From contig NZ_CP048817.1 of NCBI RefSeq assembly GCF_014171475.1, positions 4,680,501 to 4,744,500 of the forward strand: 64,000 nt of DNA, written 5' to 3'. Shown piece after piece: positions 34,683-42,106 of this stretch. The stretch is from Sphingomonas sp. So64.6b. GTDB lineage: Bacteria; Pseudomonadota; Alphaproteobacteria; Sphingomonadales; Sphingomonadaceae. Each line of letters begins with the position of its first letter. Within the stretch, counting starts at the first letter, position 1. The notes below the pieces were generated by a model. That model did no database searches. It was not told the DNA's origin and worked only from the letters and a program-made list of their open reading frames with translations. The translations under genes were made by a program, and so were the position numbers.

Positions 34683-35422
34683 GGCGCTGGCGCATCCTCG
34701 ACCGTCACTCTTCCTACCTTGGTGTCGATCACCACCTCGAACGTCCCGCGATTATAAGCGAAACTCTCCGCGTTCAGCCCCAGCGCGATCGCCACGGCGC
34801 CCTCGGGAACCTGCGCGACGGCATAGTCGCCGATCGGGAAGGGCTGGCCGATCACCGTGCCGTCGGCATCGACAAAGGCGCCGATCAGCGCATTGATACG
34901 GACAGGATAATCCCTGGTTCGAATATAATAGCTTGGAAAAACACTGCCGAACGCGCCACGATAGGCGTTGGCGGGCTGATAGGGTTGCCCGGCCGGCCCC
35001 CAGGCACCGAACTGAGCGATCGGGCCGAATCCATTGGGCTGGCCCATCGACTTCATCGCGTCTCCAATGTCGGGAAAGTCCGGCTGAACCAGCCCGACCG
35101 GCCCGGTGTCATCGGCCGCGGTACGCACGCGCGATTGTGATACGGGCGGGCGTGGCCCGCCATGCACGACATTGACCAGTCCGGTGGCGATGAGGGTGAT
35201 CCGGTCATTGGCGGTCAGCTCGAGCCCCCAAACATAGACCGGACGCTTCCCGTCGCTCTGGCCGAAGGGAAGCTTCGCGTTGATGCCCGGATCCCAGGGC
35301 ATGGTGCGGCCTTCGACCTTCACCACGACCTTGCGCGCCGCCGCGGGAGATGCGCAGACCACCGCACCCAGCGCGAGGATCGAGAGCAGTTTGCATGCCG
35401 TCATGGGGCGAAACATGATCAC
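34679..35422 (-). CDS. Exported LecA/PA-IL-like lectin-domain protein
   Basis: A 247-residue protein with signal peptide (KLLSILALGAVVCASPAAA). The C-terminal half (RINALIGAFVDADGTVIGQPF, then FPIGDYAVAQVPEGAVAIALG, ending RGTFEVVID), together with the earlier strand LELTANDRITLIATGLVNVV, follows the beta-sandwich pattern of the galactophilic lectin LecA of Pseudomonas. A Pro/Gly-rich insert sits between. A GTG start at 35422 has AGGAG 8 bases upstream; ATG 35416 is alternative. It converges on the second DUF5695 gene with a 4-base overlap. A galactose/arabinose-binding role would suit the locus but is inference; calcium ligands were not verified. Confidence 0.6.
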   Translation of the reverse strand: MIMFRPMTACKLLSILALGAVVCASPAAARKVVVKVEGRTMPWDPGINAKLPFGQSDGKRPVYVWGLELTANDRITLIATGLVNVVHGGPRPPVSQSRVRTAADDTGPVGLVQPDFPDIGDAMKSMGQPNGFGPIAQFGAWGPAGQPYQPANAYRGAFGSVFPSYYIRTRDYPVRINALIGAFVDADGTVIGQPFPIGDYAVAQVPEGAVAIALGLNAESFAYNRGTFEVVIDTKVGRVTVEDAPAP

Positions 35423-35477
35423 CGATCCATCTCCTGGTTATGGGCGTCATCGCACGACGATACCGTGCATATCTGCT

Positions 35478-36662
35478 TCACCCGCCGAACGGATCGTCGA
35501 TCGACCATTGCGGCTCGGTGAACCATGCCGCGCCGGTTTCGGTGACGTGGAAATGATCCTCCAGCCGGATGCCGAACCGGTCGGGCACGACGATCATCGG
35601 CTCGTTGGAAAAACACATGCCGGGCGCGAGAATGGCGCGGTCGCCGCGCACCAGATAAGCAGGCTCATGGATCGACAGGCCGATGCCGTGACCGGTGCGG
35701 TGCGGCAGACCGGGCAGGCGGTAATCGGGGCCGAGGCCCGCACCATCCAACACGCGCCGCGCCGCGTAATCGACCGACTCGCAGGTCGCGCCGGGCCGCA
35801 CTGCCGCAAAAGCCGCGGCCTGCGCTTCTTTCTCCAGCGACCAGATCGCCCGCTCCTCATCGCCGATCGCGCCAAAGGCATAGGTTCGCGTGATGTCGGA
35901 ATGATACCCTTCGACCAGGCAGCCGGTATCGATCAGCACCAGGTCGCCCTCGGCGAGATATTGCTCGCCCGGCAGGCCATGGGGAAAGGCGGTCGCTCGA
36001 CCGAACTGGACGATGCAGAAGCTCGAGCCGGCGGCGCCGATTGCCCGGTGCGCGGCATCGATGAAACGTACGACCTCGCTTGCGGCGATGCCGGGCGTCA
36101 GGATTCGCGCGGCGCGGCGATGCACTTCAAGCGTCATCGCCTTGGCCTGGCCGAGCAAAGCGAGTTCGGCCGGCGATTTGATCAGGCGGCAACCATCAAT
36201 GGCCGGCGCGCCATCGACCAGCATCAGGCCGGTCCCGCGCAGCTTTTCGCCCCAGGCAAAGGGCAGCAGTGGATCAACGGCAAGCGTCCCGCCCGCGCCG
36301 AGCGCATCGGCGACGCGCGCGACCGGGCTTTCATCCTCTTCCCACAGCAGCAATTCGGCGTCGATCGCGAGATCGGCTTCCAGTGTGCCGCGTTCGAACG
36401 CCGGGCAGACCAGCATCGGCTTGCCCGCCACCGGCAACAACAGCGCGACCATGCGCTCGCTTGGCCCCCAGGGAATGCCGGTGAAATAACGCAGACTCGC
36501 CCCCGCATTGACCAGCAGCGCCTGCGCGCCCGCCGCGTCGGTCGCGGCGCGCGCGCGGTCGAGGCGGGCGATCCGTTCGGCGCGGGAAATCGGCGGCGCG
36601 CGCTCGGCCCAGGCGGCGAGGGTTGTCAGTTCCGCTGCCGCGGTCGATCCACCGATACTCAT
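35478..36662 (-). CDS. M24 family Xaa-Pro aminopeptidase/dipeptidase-like
   Basis: A 394-residue cytoplasmic metallopeptidase (no signal peptide) with the pita-bread fold. A creatinase-like N-domain is followed by the metal ligands: Asp in VLIDTGCLVEGYHSDITRTY (two Asp), His in PHRTGHGIGLSIHEPA, Glu in GMCFSNEPMIVVPD and Glu in GIRLEDHFHVTE. The family removes the residue before proline (or cleaves Xaa-Pro dipeptides). Its ATG overlaps the stop of the flavoprotein oxidase gene by 4 bases, tying peptide cleavage directly to hydroxyproline catabolism. Hyp-containing dipeptides may therefore be the imported form. Confidence 0.88.
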   Translation of the reverse strand: MSIGGSTAAAELTTLAAWAERAPPISRAERIARLDRARAATDAAGAQALLVNAGASLRYFTGIPWGPSERMVALLLPVAGKPMLVCPAFERGTLEADLAIDAELLLWEEDESPVARVADALGAGGTLAVDPLLPFAWGEKLRGTGLMLVDGAPAIDGCRLIKSPAELALLGQAKAMTLEVHRRAARILTPGIAASEVVRFIDAAHRAIGAAGSSFCIVQFGRATAFPHGLPGEQYLAEGDLVLIDTGCLVEGYHSDITRTYAFGAIGDEERAIWSLEKEAQAAAFAAVRPGATCESVDYAARRVLDGAGLGPDYRLPGLPHRTGHGIGLSIHEPAYLVRGDRAILAPGMCFSNEPMIVVPDRFGIRLEDHFHVTETGAAWFTEPQWSIDDPFGG

Positions 36663-37897
36663 GATGTCATCCTGTTGGCGCCGAACCGGCCGATGTCGAA
36701 GGGGGAAATATCCATCGCGGGTGCTTCGTCCCGCGCCAGCGCGCCGACGATCGCCGCCGTCACCGGCGCCAGCGTCAGGCCGAGATGCTGGTGGCCGAAT
36801 GCATAGATCAGGTTGCGCGCATGGCGCGAACGGCCGATCGCGGGCAGGTAATCGGGCAAAGTGGGCCGAGCGCCGATCCAGCGCTCGAACGGCCCGGCGA
36901 TCGGCAGGCCAAGCGCCGCGACATGCGCCTCCAGCCGGTCCCATTTGCGCGGATCGGGCGGTGCGTCGAACCGGTTGAGCTCGACAAAGCTCGCCGCCTG
37001 TACGCAATCGGCATAGCGCGTGACGATCATCGATCGATCCTCGAACGCGATCGGTGGCAGGTCGGCGGGCCAATGGTCTGCTCGCGCACGGATATGATAA
37101 CCGCGCTCGGCGATCAGCGGTGCGCGATGGCGGGCGGCATGCATCAGCGTGCCTGACTGCGCGCCGGCGGCGATCAGCAGCAGGTCGGGAGCTTCGCCGT
37201 CGATCGTCGCCTTGTCCCCGTCCAGCGCAACGGTGGCGCGGCGCCGTTCGATCGTGCCGCCGCTCGCGACCAGTGCCGCTTCGAGTGCATCGGCCAGCGC
37301 GCTCAGGTCGGTGATCTGGCCGCTGCCGGTAAAGCGGATCGCGTCGATGATCGACGGAGAAATCGTCTTGCGAAGACGGTCGAGATCGCCCGGTGTCGCC
37401 GAGGCGAATCGCGCGGTGCCGGTGTCTGCTTCGCCCCAACTGGCCCGGCCCGACCTGGCCGTCGCGTCGCTCTCCCAGGCGACGAAATGGCCATCGCGCC
37501 GCAACAGGGCGGCGGCGCCGATCAACTCGGTCAAGTCCGCCCAGGCCGGCAGGGAGGGCGCCAGGATCGACGCCAATGCCTTGCTTCCCCCGGCAAAGCG
37601 GGCGGGCCGTGATGCGGCGATCATCCGGGCCGCGAACGGCGCCCATGTACGAATGCCGGAAAGCGGCAGGTCCAGCGCACCGCCGGCCGAGAAGCGGCGG
37701 CGCGGTGCGGCGCGGAGCGACGCGATCGATGCGAGCGGCGCGACTTGTTCGGTGGCGATATGCCCGGCATTTCCCCATGACGCGGCGGCGCGGCCACTAT
37801 GTTCTTCGATCACGGTGACGGCATGGCCGCTGCGAGCCAGTTCGAGGCCGGCGCACAACCCGATAATTCCGCCGCCGATCACGATTGCTCGCCGCAT
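36659..37897 (-). CDS. FAD-dependent D-amino acid dehydrogenase, probable cis-4-hydroxy-D-proline oxidase
   Basis: A 412-residue DadA-type flavoprotein. FAD-binding GxGxxG in MRRAIVIGGGIIGLCAGLELARSGHAVTVIEEH; SWGNAGHIATEQVAPLAS follows as in D-amino-acid dehydrogenases of the hydroxyproline pathway. The C-terminal FAD stretch is RPTLPDYLPAIGRSRHARNLIYAFGHQHLGLTLAP. It would oxidise cis-4-hydroxy-D-proline to delta1-pyrroline-4-hydroxy-2-carboxylate. ATG 37897 has AGGAG 9 bases upstream. Divergent from the DapA-family deaminase and epimerase genes, with the operator between them. D-proline or general D-amino acid activity remains possible, but the neighbours strongly point to hydroxyproline. 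Confidence 0.85.
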   Translation of the reverse strand: MRRAIVIGGGIIGLCAGLELARSGHAVTVIEEHSGRAAASWGNAGHIATEQVAPLASIASLRAAPRRRFSAGGALDLPLSGIRTWAPFAARMIAASRPARFAGGSKALASILAPSLPAWADLTELIGAAALLRRDGHFVAWESDATARSGRASWGEADTGTARFASATPGDLDRLRKTISPSIIDAIRFTGSGQITDLSALADALEAALVASGGTIERRRATVALDGDKATIDGEAPDLLLIAAGAQSGTLMHAARHRAPLIAERGYHIRARADHWPADLPPIAFEDRSMIVTRYADCVQAASFVELNRFDAPPDPRKWDRLEAHVAALGLPIAGPFERWIGARPTLPDYLPAIGRSRHARNLIYAFGHQHLGLTLAPVTAAIVGALARDEAPAMDISPFDIGRFGANRMTS

Positions 37898-37931
37898 TGG
37901 TTGTTTCTCCTGTTGCACTGCACACTTCACT

Positions 37932-37945
37932 ATCGTATACGGTAT
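37932..37945. promoter_or_regulatory. GTATAC operator in the hydroxyproline divergent promoter
   Basis: ATCGTATACGGTAT, identical to 25147-25160 before the beta-L-arabinofuranosidase. It lies between the flavoprotein (start 37897) and the DapA-family gene (start 37975), where one bound regulator could control both arms. Confidence 0.65.
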
Positions 37946-37974
37946 ATGAACTCAAGAGTACGGGACGAGACGCG

Positions 37975-38889
37975 ATGACGATTGGCTGGAAAGGTGTTTT
38001 TCCTGCGGTTACCACACAGTTGCGGGAGGATCTGTCGATCGATCTCGCCGACACGCAACGCGTGGTCGATGATCTGGTCAATGATGGCGTCACCGGGGTG
38101 ATCGCATTGGGCACGGTCGGTGAGAATAACTCGCTCGACTTCGATGAAAAGAAAACCGTGCTTCAGGCGATCGTCGAGGTCGTTGCCGGCCGAGTGCCGG
38201 TGATCACCGGCGTGTCGGAATATGATACGCGCCGCGCGGTGCGCTACGCTCAGGCGGCGGAGGCGATCGGCGCCGATGGACTGATGCTGTTGCCGCCGAT
38301 GGTTTATGTGCCCAAGACTCATGAACTGGTCGCGCATTTCAAGGGTGTCGCTGAACAGACCGCGTTGCCGATCATGCTCTACAACAATCCACCGGCCTAT
38401 CGCACGGTGATCGACAAGGACGTTCTGAGCGCGCTGGTCGATGTGGCGAACATCGTCGCGGTCAAGGAATCGGCGCCGGACACGCGTCGTTTCACCGATT
38501 TCCGCAACGAATTCGGTGATCGTTTCGTGCTGTTCGCCGGACTCGACGATGTCGCGCTTGAGGGGCTGTATCTTGGCGCGCAGGGCTGGGTGTCGGGGCT
38601 GACCAACGCCTTCCCCAAGGAATCGGTCGAGCTGGTCGCCGCTTTCGAACGCGGCGATCATGCCAAGGCGATGGAGATTTATCGCTGGTTCATGCCGCTG
38701 CTTCACCTCGATGCGGAGCATGACCTGGTGCAGTCGATCAAGCTCGCCGAGCAGGTCATGGGGCGCGGTTCGGAGCGTGTCCTGCCGCCGCGCATGGTGC
38801 TTGAGGGCGCACGCCGCGCCGAAGTGATCGCGATGGTCGAAAAGGCGGCGGCGACGCGTCCGACTCTCGCACATGCCCAGGCAGCCTGA
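37975..38889 (+). CDS. DapA-family delta1-pyrroline-4-hydroxy-2-carboxylate deaminase
   Basis: A 304-residue class I aldolase-fold enzyme. The Schiff-base lysine is Lys164 (VANIVAVKESAPDTRRF) and the catalytic Tyr is Tyr136 (LYNNPPAYRTVI); GTVGENNSL replaces the GTTGE loop of true dihydrodipicolinate synthases. In hydroxyproline-degrading bacteria this subgroup deaminates delta1-pyrroline-4-hydroxy-2-carboxylate to 2-oxoglutarate semialdehyde. Keto-deoxy-aldonate dehydratases have the same fold, so a role with 2-keto-3-deoxy-arabonate is an alternative. The epimerase downstream and the oxidase across the divergent promoter favour the hydroxyproline step. Confidence 0.82.
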   Translation: MTIGWKGVFPAVTTQLREDLSIDLADTQRVVDDLVNDGVTGVIALGTVGENNSLDFDEKKTVLQAIVEVVAGRVPVITGVSEYDTRRAVRYAQAAEAIGADGLMLLPPMVYVPKTHELVAHFKGVAEQTALPIMLYNNPPAYRTVIDKDVLSALVDVANIVAVKESAPDTRRFTDFRNEFGDRFVLFAGLDDVALEGLYLGAQGWVSGLTNAFPKESVELVAAFERGDHAKAMEIYRWFMPLLHLDAEHDLVQSIKLAEQVMGRGSERVLPPRMVLEGARRAEVIAMVEKAAATRPTLAHAQAA

Positions 38890-38902
38890 TAGCATCGCCG
38901 AT

Positions 38903-39901
38903 ATGCGTCATACCTTTTTCTGCATCGACGGCCATACGGCGGGCAATCCGGTCCGCCTGGTGGTCGGCGGCGCGCCGCTGCTGAAGGGCGCGTCGATGTC
39001 CGAGCGGCGGCAGGACTTCATGGCCCGGTTCGACTGGATCCGCACCGGCCTGTGTTTCGAACCGCGCGGGCACGACATGATGTCGGGCGGTTTTCTTTAT
39101 CCGCCGACGCGCGACGATAGCGATATCGGCATCCTGTTTATCGAGACATCCGGCTGCCTGCCGATGTGCGGCCATGGCACGATCGGCATGATCACTTTCG
39201 GGCTCGAACATGGGCTGATCGCGCCGGCCGAACCCGGCCGATTGCGCGTCGAGGTCCCCGCCGGCGTGATCGACATCGCCTATACGCAGGACGGCGAAAA
39301 GGTCGTCGCGGTCAGGATCACCAACGTGCCCGCTTATGTCGCGGCACGCGGAATCGAGATCGACGTCGAGGGTATCGGGCCCTTGTCGGTCGATGTCGCC
39401 TATGGCGGCAATTATTATGCGATCATCGAGCCACAGGGCGCCTACACCGCGCTCGACGATCTCGGCGCGGCACGGCTGGTCGACCTGAGCGGCCGCATCC
39501 GCGACGCGGTGCGTGAGAAGTTCGAACCGGTTCACCCGCTCGACCCGACGATCCGCGGCGTCAGCCACATATTGTGGGCGGATAAACCGCGCGGCGATGG
39601 CGCGGACGGCCGTAACGCGGTCTTTTATGGCGACAAGGCGATCGACCGCAGCCCGTGCGGCACCGGCACGTCCGCCCGGCTCGCGCATCTCGCCGCATCG
39701 GGCCGGCTCGCGGTCGGCGACCGCTTCGTGCACGAAAGCTATATCGGCAGCCGTTTCATCGGCCGGGTAGAATCCGCGACATCGATCGGCGACCAGGCCG
39801 CGATCATCCCGTCAATCGAGGGATCCGCCGTCGCGACCGGTTTCAACACTATCTGGATCGACCGCGCCGCTCCCTTCTGGGAAGGGTTTCAGGTCAAATG
39901 A
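38903..39901 (+). CDS. 4-hydroxyproline 2-epimerase (proline racemase family)
   Basis: A 332-residue two-base epimerase. Both catalytic cysteines are present: Cys89 in SGCLPMCGHGTIG and Cys252 in RSPCGTGTSARLAHLAASG. The pair distinguishes epimerases from the trans-3-hydroxyproline dehydratases of the family, which have Thr at the second site. HTAGNPVRLV near the N-terminus and the MMSGGFLYPP loop are typical of hydroxyproline epimerases. It converts trans-4-hydroxy-L-proline to cis-4-hydroxy-D-proline, the entry step of the pathway. I use ATG 38903, which gives the usual MRHTFFCIDGHTAGNP start; an ATG at 38873 in frame overlaps the deaminase gene. Confidence 0.93.
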   Translation: MRHTFFCIDGHTAGNPVRLVVGGAPLLKGASMSERRQDFMARFDWIRTGLCFEPRGHDMMSGGFLYPPTRDDSDIGILFIETSGCLPMCGHGTIGMITFGLEHGLIAPAEPGRLRVEVPAGVIDIAYTQDGEKVVAVRITNVPAYVAARGIEIDVEGIGPLSVDVAYGGNYYAIIEPQGAYTALDDLGAARLVDLSGRIRDAVREKFEPVHPLDPTIRGVSHILWADKPRGDGADGRNAVFYGDKAIDRSPCGTGTSARLAHLAASGRLAVGDRFVHESYIGSRFIGRVESATSIGDQAAIIPSIEGSAVATGFNTIWIDRAAPFWEGFQVK

Positions 39902-39924
39902 TCAACCGCTATTCATCGATTGCC

Positions 39925-39945
39925 GTGTGCCGTTCCGGCGCACAC
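39925..39945. terminator. Short GC hairpin after the epimerase gene
   Basis: GTGTGC (39925-39930) pairs with GCACAC (39940-39945) around a GC-rich loop, in the gap between the epimerase and the second GntR gene. No T-run follows, so it may be only an attenuating or processing hairpin. Confidence 0.3.
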
Positions 39946-39962
39946 CGGGGAGTGAGCTTTTC

Positions 39963-40616
39963 ATGAGCATCGTTATCCGCACCTTGTCCGAGCGCGTCTT
40001 CGAGATCGTTCGTGAACAGATCGTCACGGGCCAGCTTCCCGAGGACGTGCCGATCCGCCAGGATGCGCTGGCCAGCGATTTGGGTGTCAGCAAGATCCCG
40101 TTGCGCGAGGCGCTGGCGCGGCTGGAACAGGAAGGTCTGCTGACCAGCCAGGCCAATCGCGGTTATTTCGTGCGCGCCATGTCGACCGGCGAAGCCGATG
40201 AGATCTATGCATTGCGCTTGTGCATCGAACCCGCCGCCGCCGCCTATGCCTGCGGCGTGGCGTCCGAGGAGGACCGCGAAAAGGCGCTCGCCGCGTTCGA
40301 AGCACTCGATCGCGCGGCCAATGACAGTCTTGGCGATGTCGCGGTGCGCAACCGCGATTTCCACACCGCGCTGGTGCGCCCCGGCGGGCGCTTGCTCACC
40401 ACGCAGATGGTCGAACGCCTCTCGATCCTGTCCGAACGTTATGTCGTCGCGCATCTCAAACCGGCCGGCCGCAATGCGCGCGCGCATGTCGAACACAAGA
40501 AGCTGATCGATTCCTGGATGGCACGCGACGCGCGGCAACTCGAAACGCTGCTGAAAGAGCATATCGAGGGCACGCTGTACGATCTGCGCGCTCAGTTCGC
40601 CGCGACCGCGGGCTGA
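39963..40616 (+). CDS. GntR family regulator, FCD subfamily (hydroxyproline cluster)
   Basis: A 217-residue regulator: winged helix (LSERVFEIVREQIVTGQLPE, DALASDLGVSKIPLREALARL, LTSQANRGYFVRAM) followed by a short FCD domain (ADEIYALRLCIEPAAAAYA, VRNRDFHTALVRPG, HVEHKKLIDSWM). It is smaller than the regulator at 15232 and belongs to another FCD branch. It lies directly after the epimerase and before the amino-acid permease, a common arrangement in hydroxyproline clusters where a GntR protein senses Hyp or an intermediate. It competes with the protein at 15232 as reader of the GTATAC operators. GGAG lies about 10 bases before ATG 39963. Confidence 0.88.
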   Translation: MSIVIRTLSERVFEIVREQIVTGQLPEDVPIRQDALASDLGVSKIPLREALARLEQEGLLTSQANRGYFVRAMSTGEADEIYALRLCIEPAAAAYACGVASEEDREKALAAFEALDRAANDSLGDVAVRNRDFHTALVRPGGRLLTTQMVERLSILSERYVVAHLKPAGRNARAHVEHKKLIDSWMARDARQLETLLKEHIEGTLYDLRAQFAATAG

Positions 40617-40645
40617 TCAAAAAAACACGAGTAAGGGGGGCATCG

Positions 40646-42064
40646 ATGTTCGGACCGCGCAAGTCGCTTGATACCATCACCACGCATCTCGCCGGTCAGA
40701 GCCTCGCCAAGACGCTCAGCTGGCCGCATCTGATTGCGCTCGGCGTCGGCGCGATCGTCGGCACCGGCATCTATACGCTGACCGGCGTCGGCGCGGAGCG
40801 CGCCGGGCCGGCGGTCATCCTCGCCTTCGCCATTGCCGGCGCGGTGTGCGCCTGCGCGGCGCTCGCTTATGCCGAACTCGCCACCATGCTCCCGGCGGCG
40901 GGCAGCGCTTATACCTTCAGCTATACCGCCCTTGGTGAGACGATCGCCTGGATCGTCGGCTGGAGCCTGATCCTCGAATATTCGCTTGCCTGTTCGACCG
41001 TCGCGGTCGGCTGGTCGGGCTATCTGGTCGGCTGGATCCAGTCCGCCGGGGTCCATTTGCCACCCGCATTGCTGGTCGGCCCGCATGGCGGGGGGATCAT
41101 CAACCTGCCCGCCGTTGTCGTCGCACTCAGCGTGATGGGCATGCTGATCGCCGGCACACGCGAAAGCGCGACGCTCAACATCGTGCTGGTGATCATCAAG
41201 CTCTTGGCGCTCGGCGTCTTCATTGCCTTCGCGCTGCCCGCTTTCCAGGGCAACAACCTCGAACCCTTCATGCCTTACGGCTTCGCCAGCACGGAAATCG
41301 GCGGGGAGAAGCGCGGCGTGATGGCGGCGGCGGCGATCGTGTTCTTCGCCTTTTACGGCTTCGACGCGGTCGCGACCTCGGCCGAGGAAGCGAAGAATCC
41401 CGGCCGCGACCTGACCATCGGAATCATCGGGTCGATGGTCGTGTGCACGATCATCTATATGCTCGTCGCGGTCGCCGCGGTCGGCGCGCTGCCCTTTCAG
41501 CAGCTCGCCAATTCACCCGAGCCGCTCGCCCTGGTGCTGCGCTCGCTCGGCGAACCGAAAGCGGCCTATCTGATCGCGCTCGCCGCGGTCATCGCATTGC
41601 CCTCGGTCATCCTGGTGATGATGTACGGGCAAAGCCGTATCTTCTTCGTCATGGCGCGCGATGGCCTGTTGCCGCGCGGCTTGGCCAAGGTCAGCCCGCG
41701 CACCGGCGCGCCGACCCTGATCACGCTGATCACCGGTATTTCGATCGCGGCGGTCGCCGGTTTCTTCCGGCTCGACGAAATCGCCGAACTGGCCAATGCC
41801 GGCACGCTGGTCGCGTTCATCTCGGTCGGCGCCAGCCTGATGGTGCTGCGCAAGCGCGCGCCGGATATGAAGCGGCTGTTCAAATGCCCGGCGCCCTATG
41901 TCGTCGGCACGCTCGCCATCCTCGGCTGCCTCTATCTGCTGTTCAGCCTGCCGTCCTCGACCATCATCCGCTTCTGCCTGTGGAACGTCATCGGGCTGGC
42001 CATCTATATCGCCTATAGTCGCCGCCGCAGCGACCTGCATGTGCCGGCGCCCGACCCGGTCTGA
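40646..42064 (+). CDS. APC superfamily amino acid permease
   Basis: A 472-residue inner-membrane transporter with about 12 helices. Helix 1 has the APC substrate motif GVGAIVGTGIYTLTGVGAERAGPAV; helix 6 (AAAAIVFFAFYGFDAVATSAEEAKNPGRDL) is typical of the cationic amino acid transporter branch. It follows the regulator by 29 bases with a strong AAGGGGGG ribosome site, as the last gene of the hydroxyproline cluster. Uptake of hydroxyproline, proline or a Hyp-containing dipeptide is the likely function, by context only. Confidence 0.85.
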   Translation: MFGPRKSLDTITTHLAGQSLAKTLSWPHLIALGVGAIVGTGIYTLTGVGAERAGPAVILAFAIAGAVCACAALAYAELATMLPAAGSAYTFSYTALGETIAWIVGWSLILEYSLACSTVAVGWSGYLVGWIQSAGVHLPPALLVGPHGGGIINLPAVVVALSVMGMLIAGTRESATLNIVLVIIKLLALGVFIAFALPAFQGNNLEPFMPYGFASTEIGGEKRGVMAAAAIVFFAFYGFDAVATSAEEAKNPGRDLTIGIIGSMVVCTIIYMLVAVAAVGALPFQQLANSPEPLALVLRSLGEPKAAYLIALAAVIALPSVILVMMYGQSRIFFVMARDGLLPRGLAKVSPRTGAPTLITLITGISIAAVAGFFRLDEIAELANAGTLVAFISVGASLMVLRKRAPDMKRLFKCPAPYVVGTLAILGCLYLLFSLPSSTIIRFCLWNVIGLAIYIAYSRRRSDLHVPAPDPV

Positions 42065-42106
42065 ATTGCTTCGATCATTGCTGAATCCATCCGGGAGTTT
42101 GCCGAC

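Noticed and set aside
35478..37778. Single 766-residue fusion protein on the minus strand
   Set aside because: Only the last 394 residues form the M24 peptidase; the upstream part is the flavoprotein gene read in the wrong frame, and the peptidase has its own ATG at 36662.
37975..38889. True dihydrodipicolinate synthase (dapA) for lysine synthesis
   Set aside because: The GTVGENN loop differs from the GTTGE of DapA, and the gene sits between hydroxyproline oxidase and epimerase genes; the deaminase role fits better.
38903..39901. Trans-3-hydroxy-L-proline dehydratase
   Set aside because: Both catalytic cysteines (89 and 252) are present, as in epimerases/racemases; the dehydratases replace the second one.
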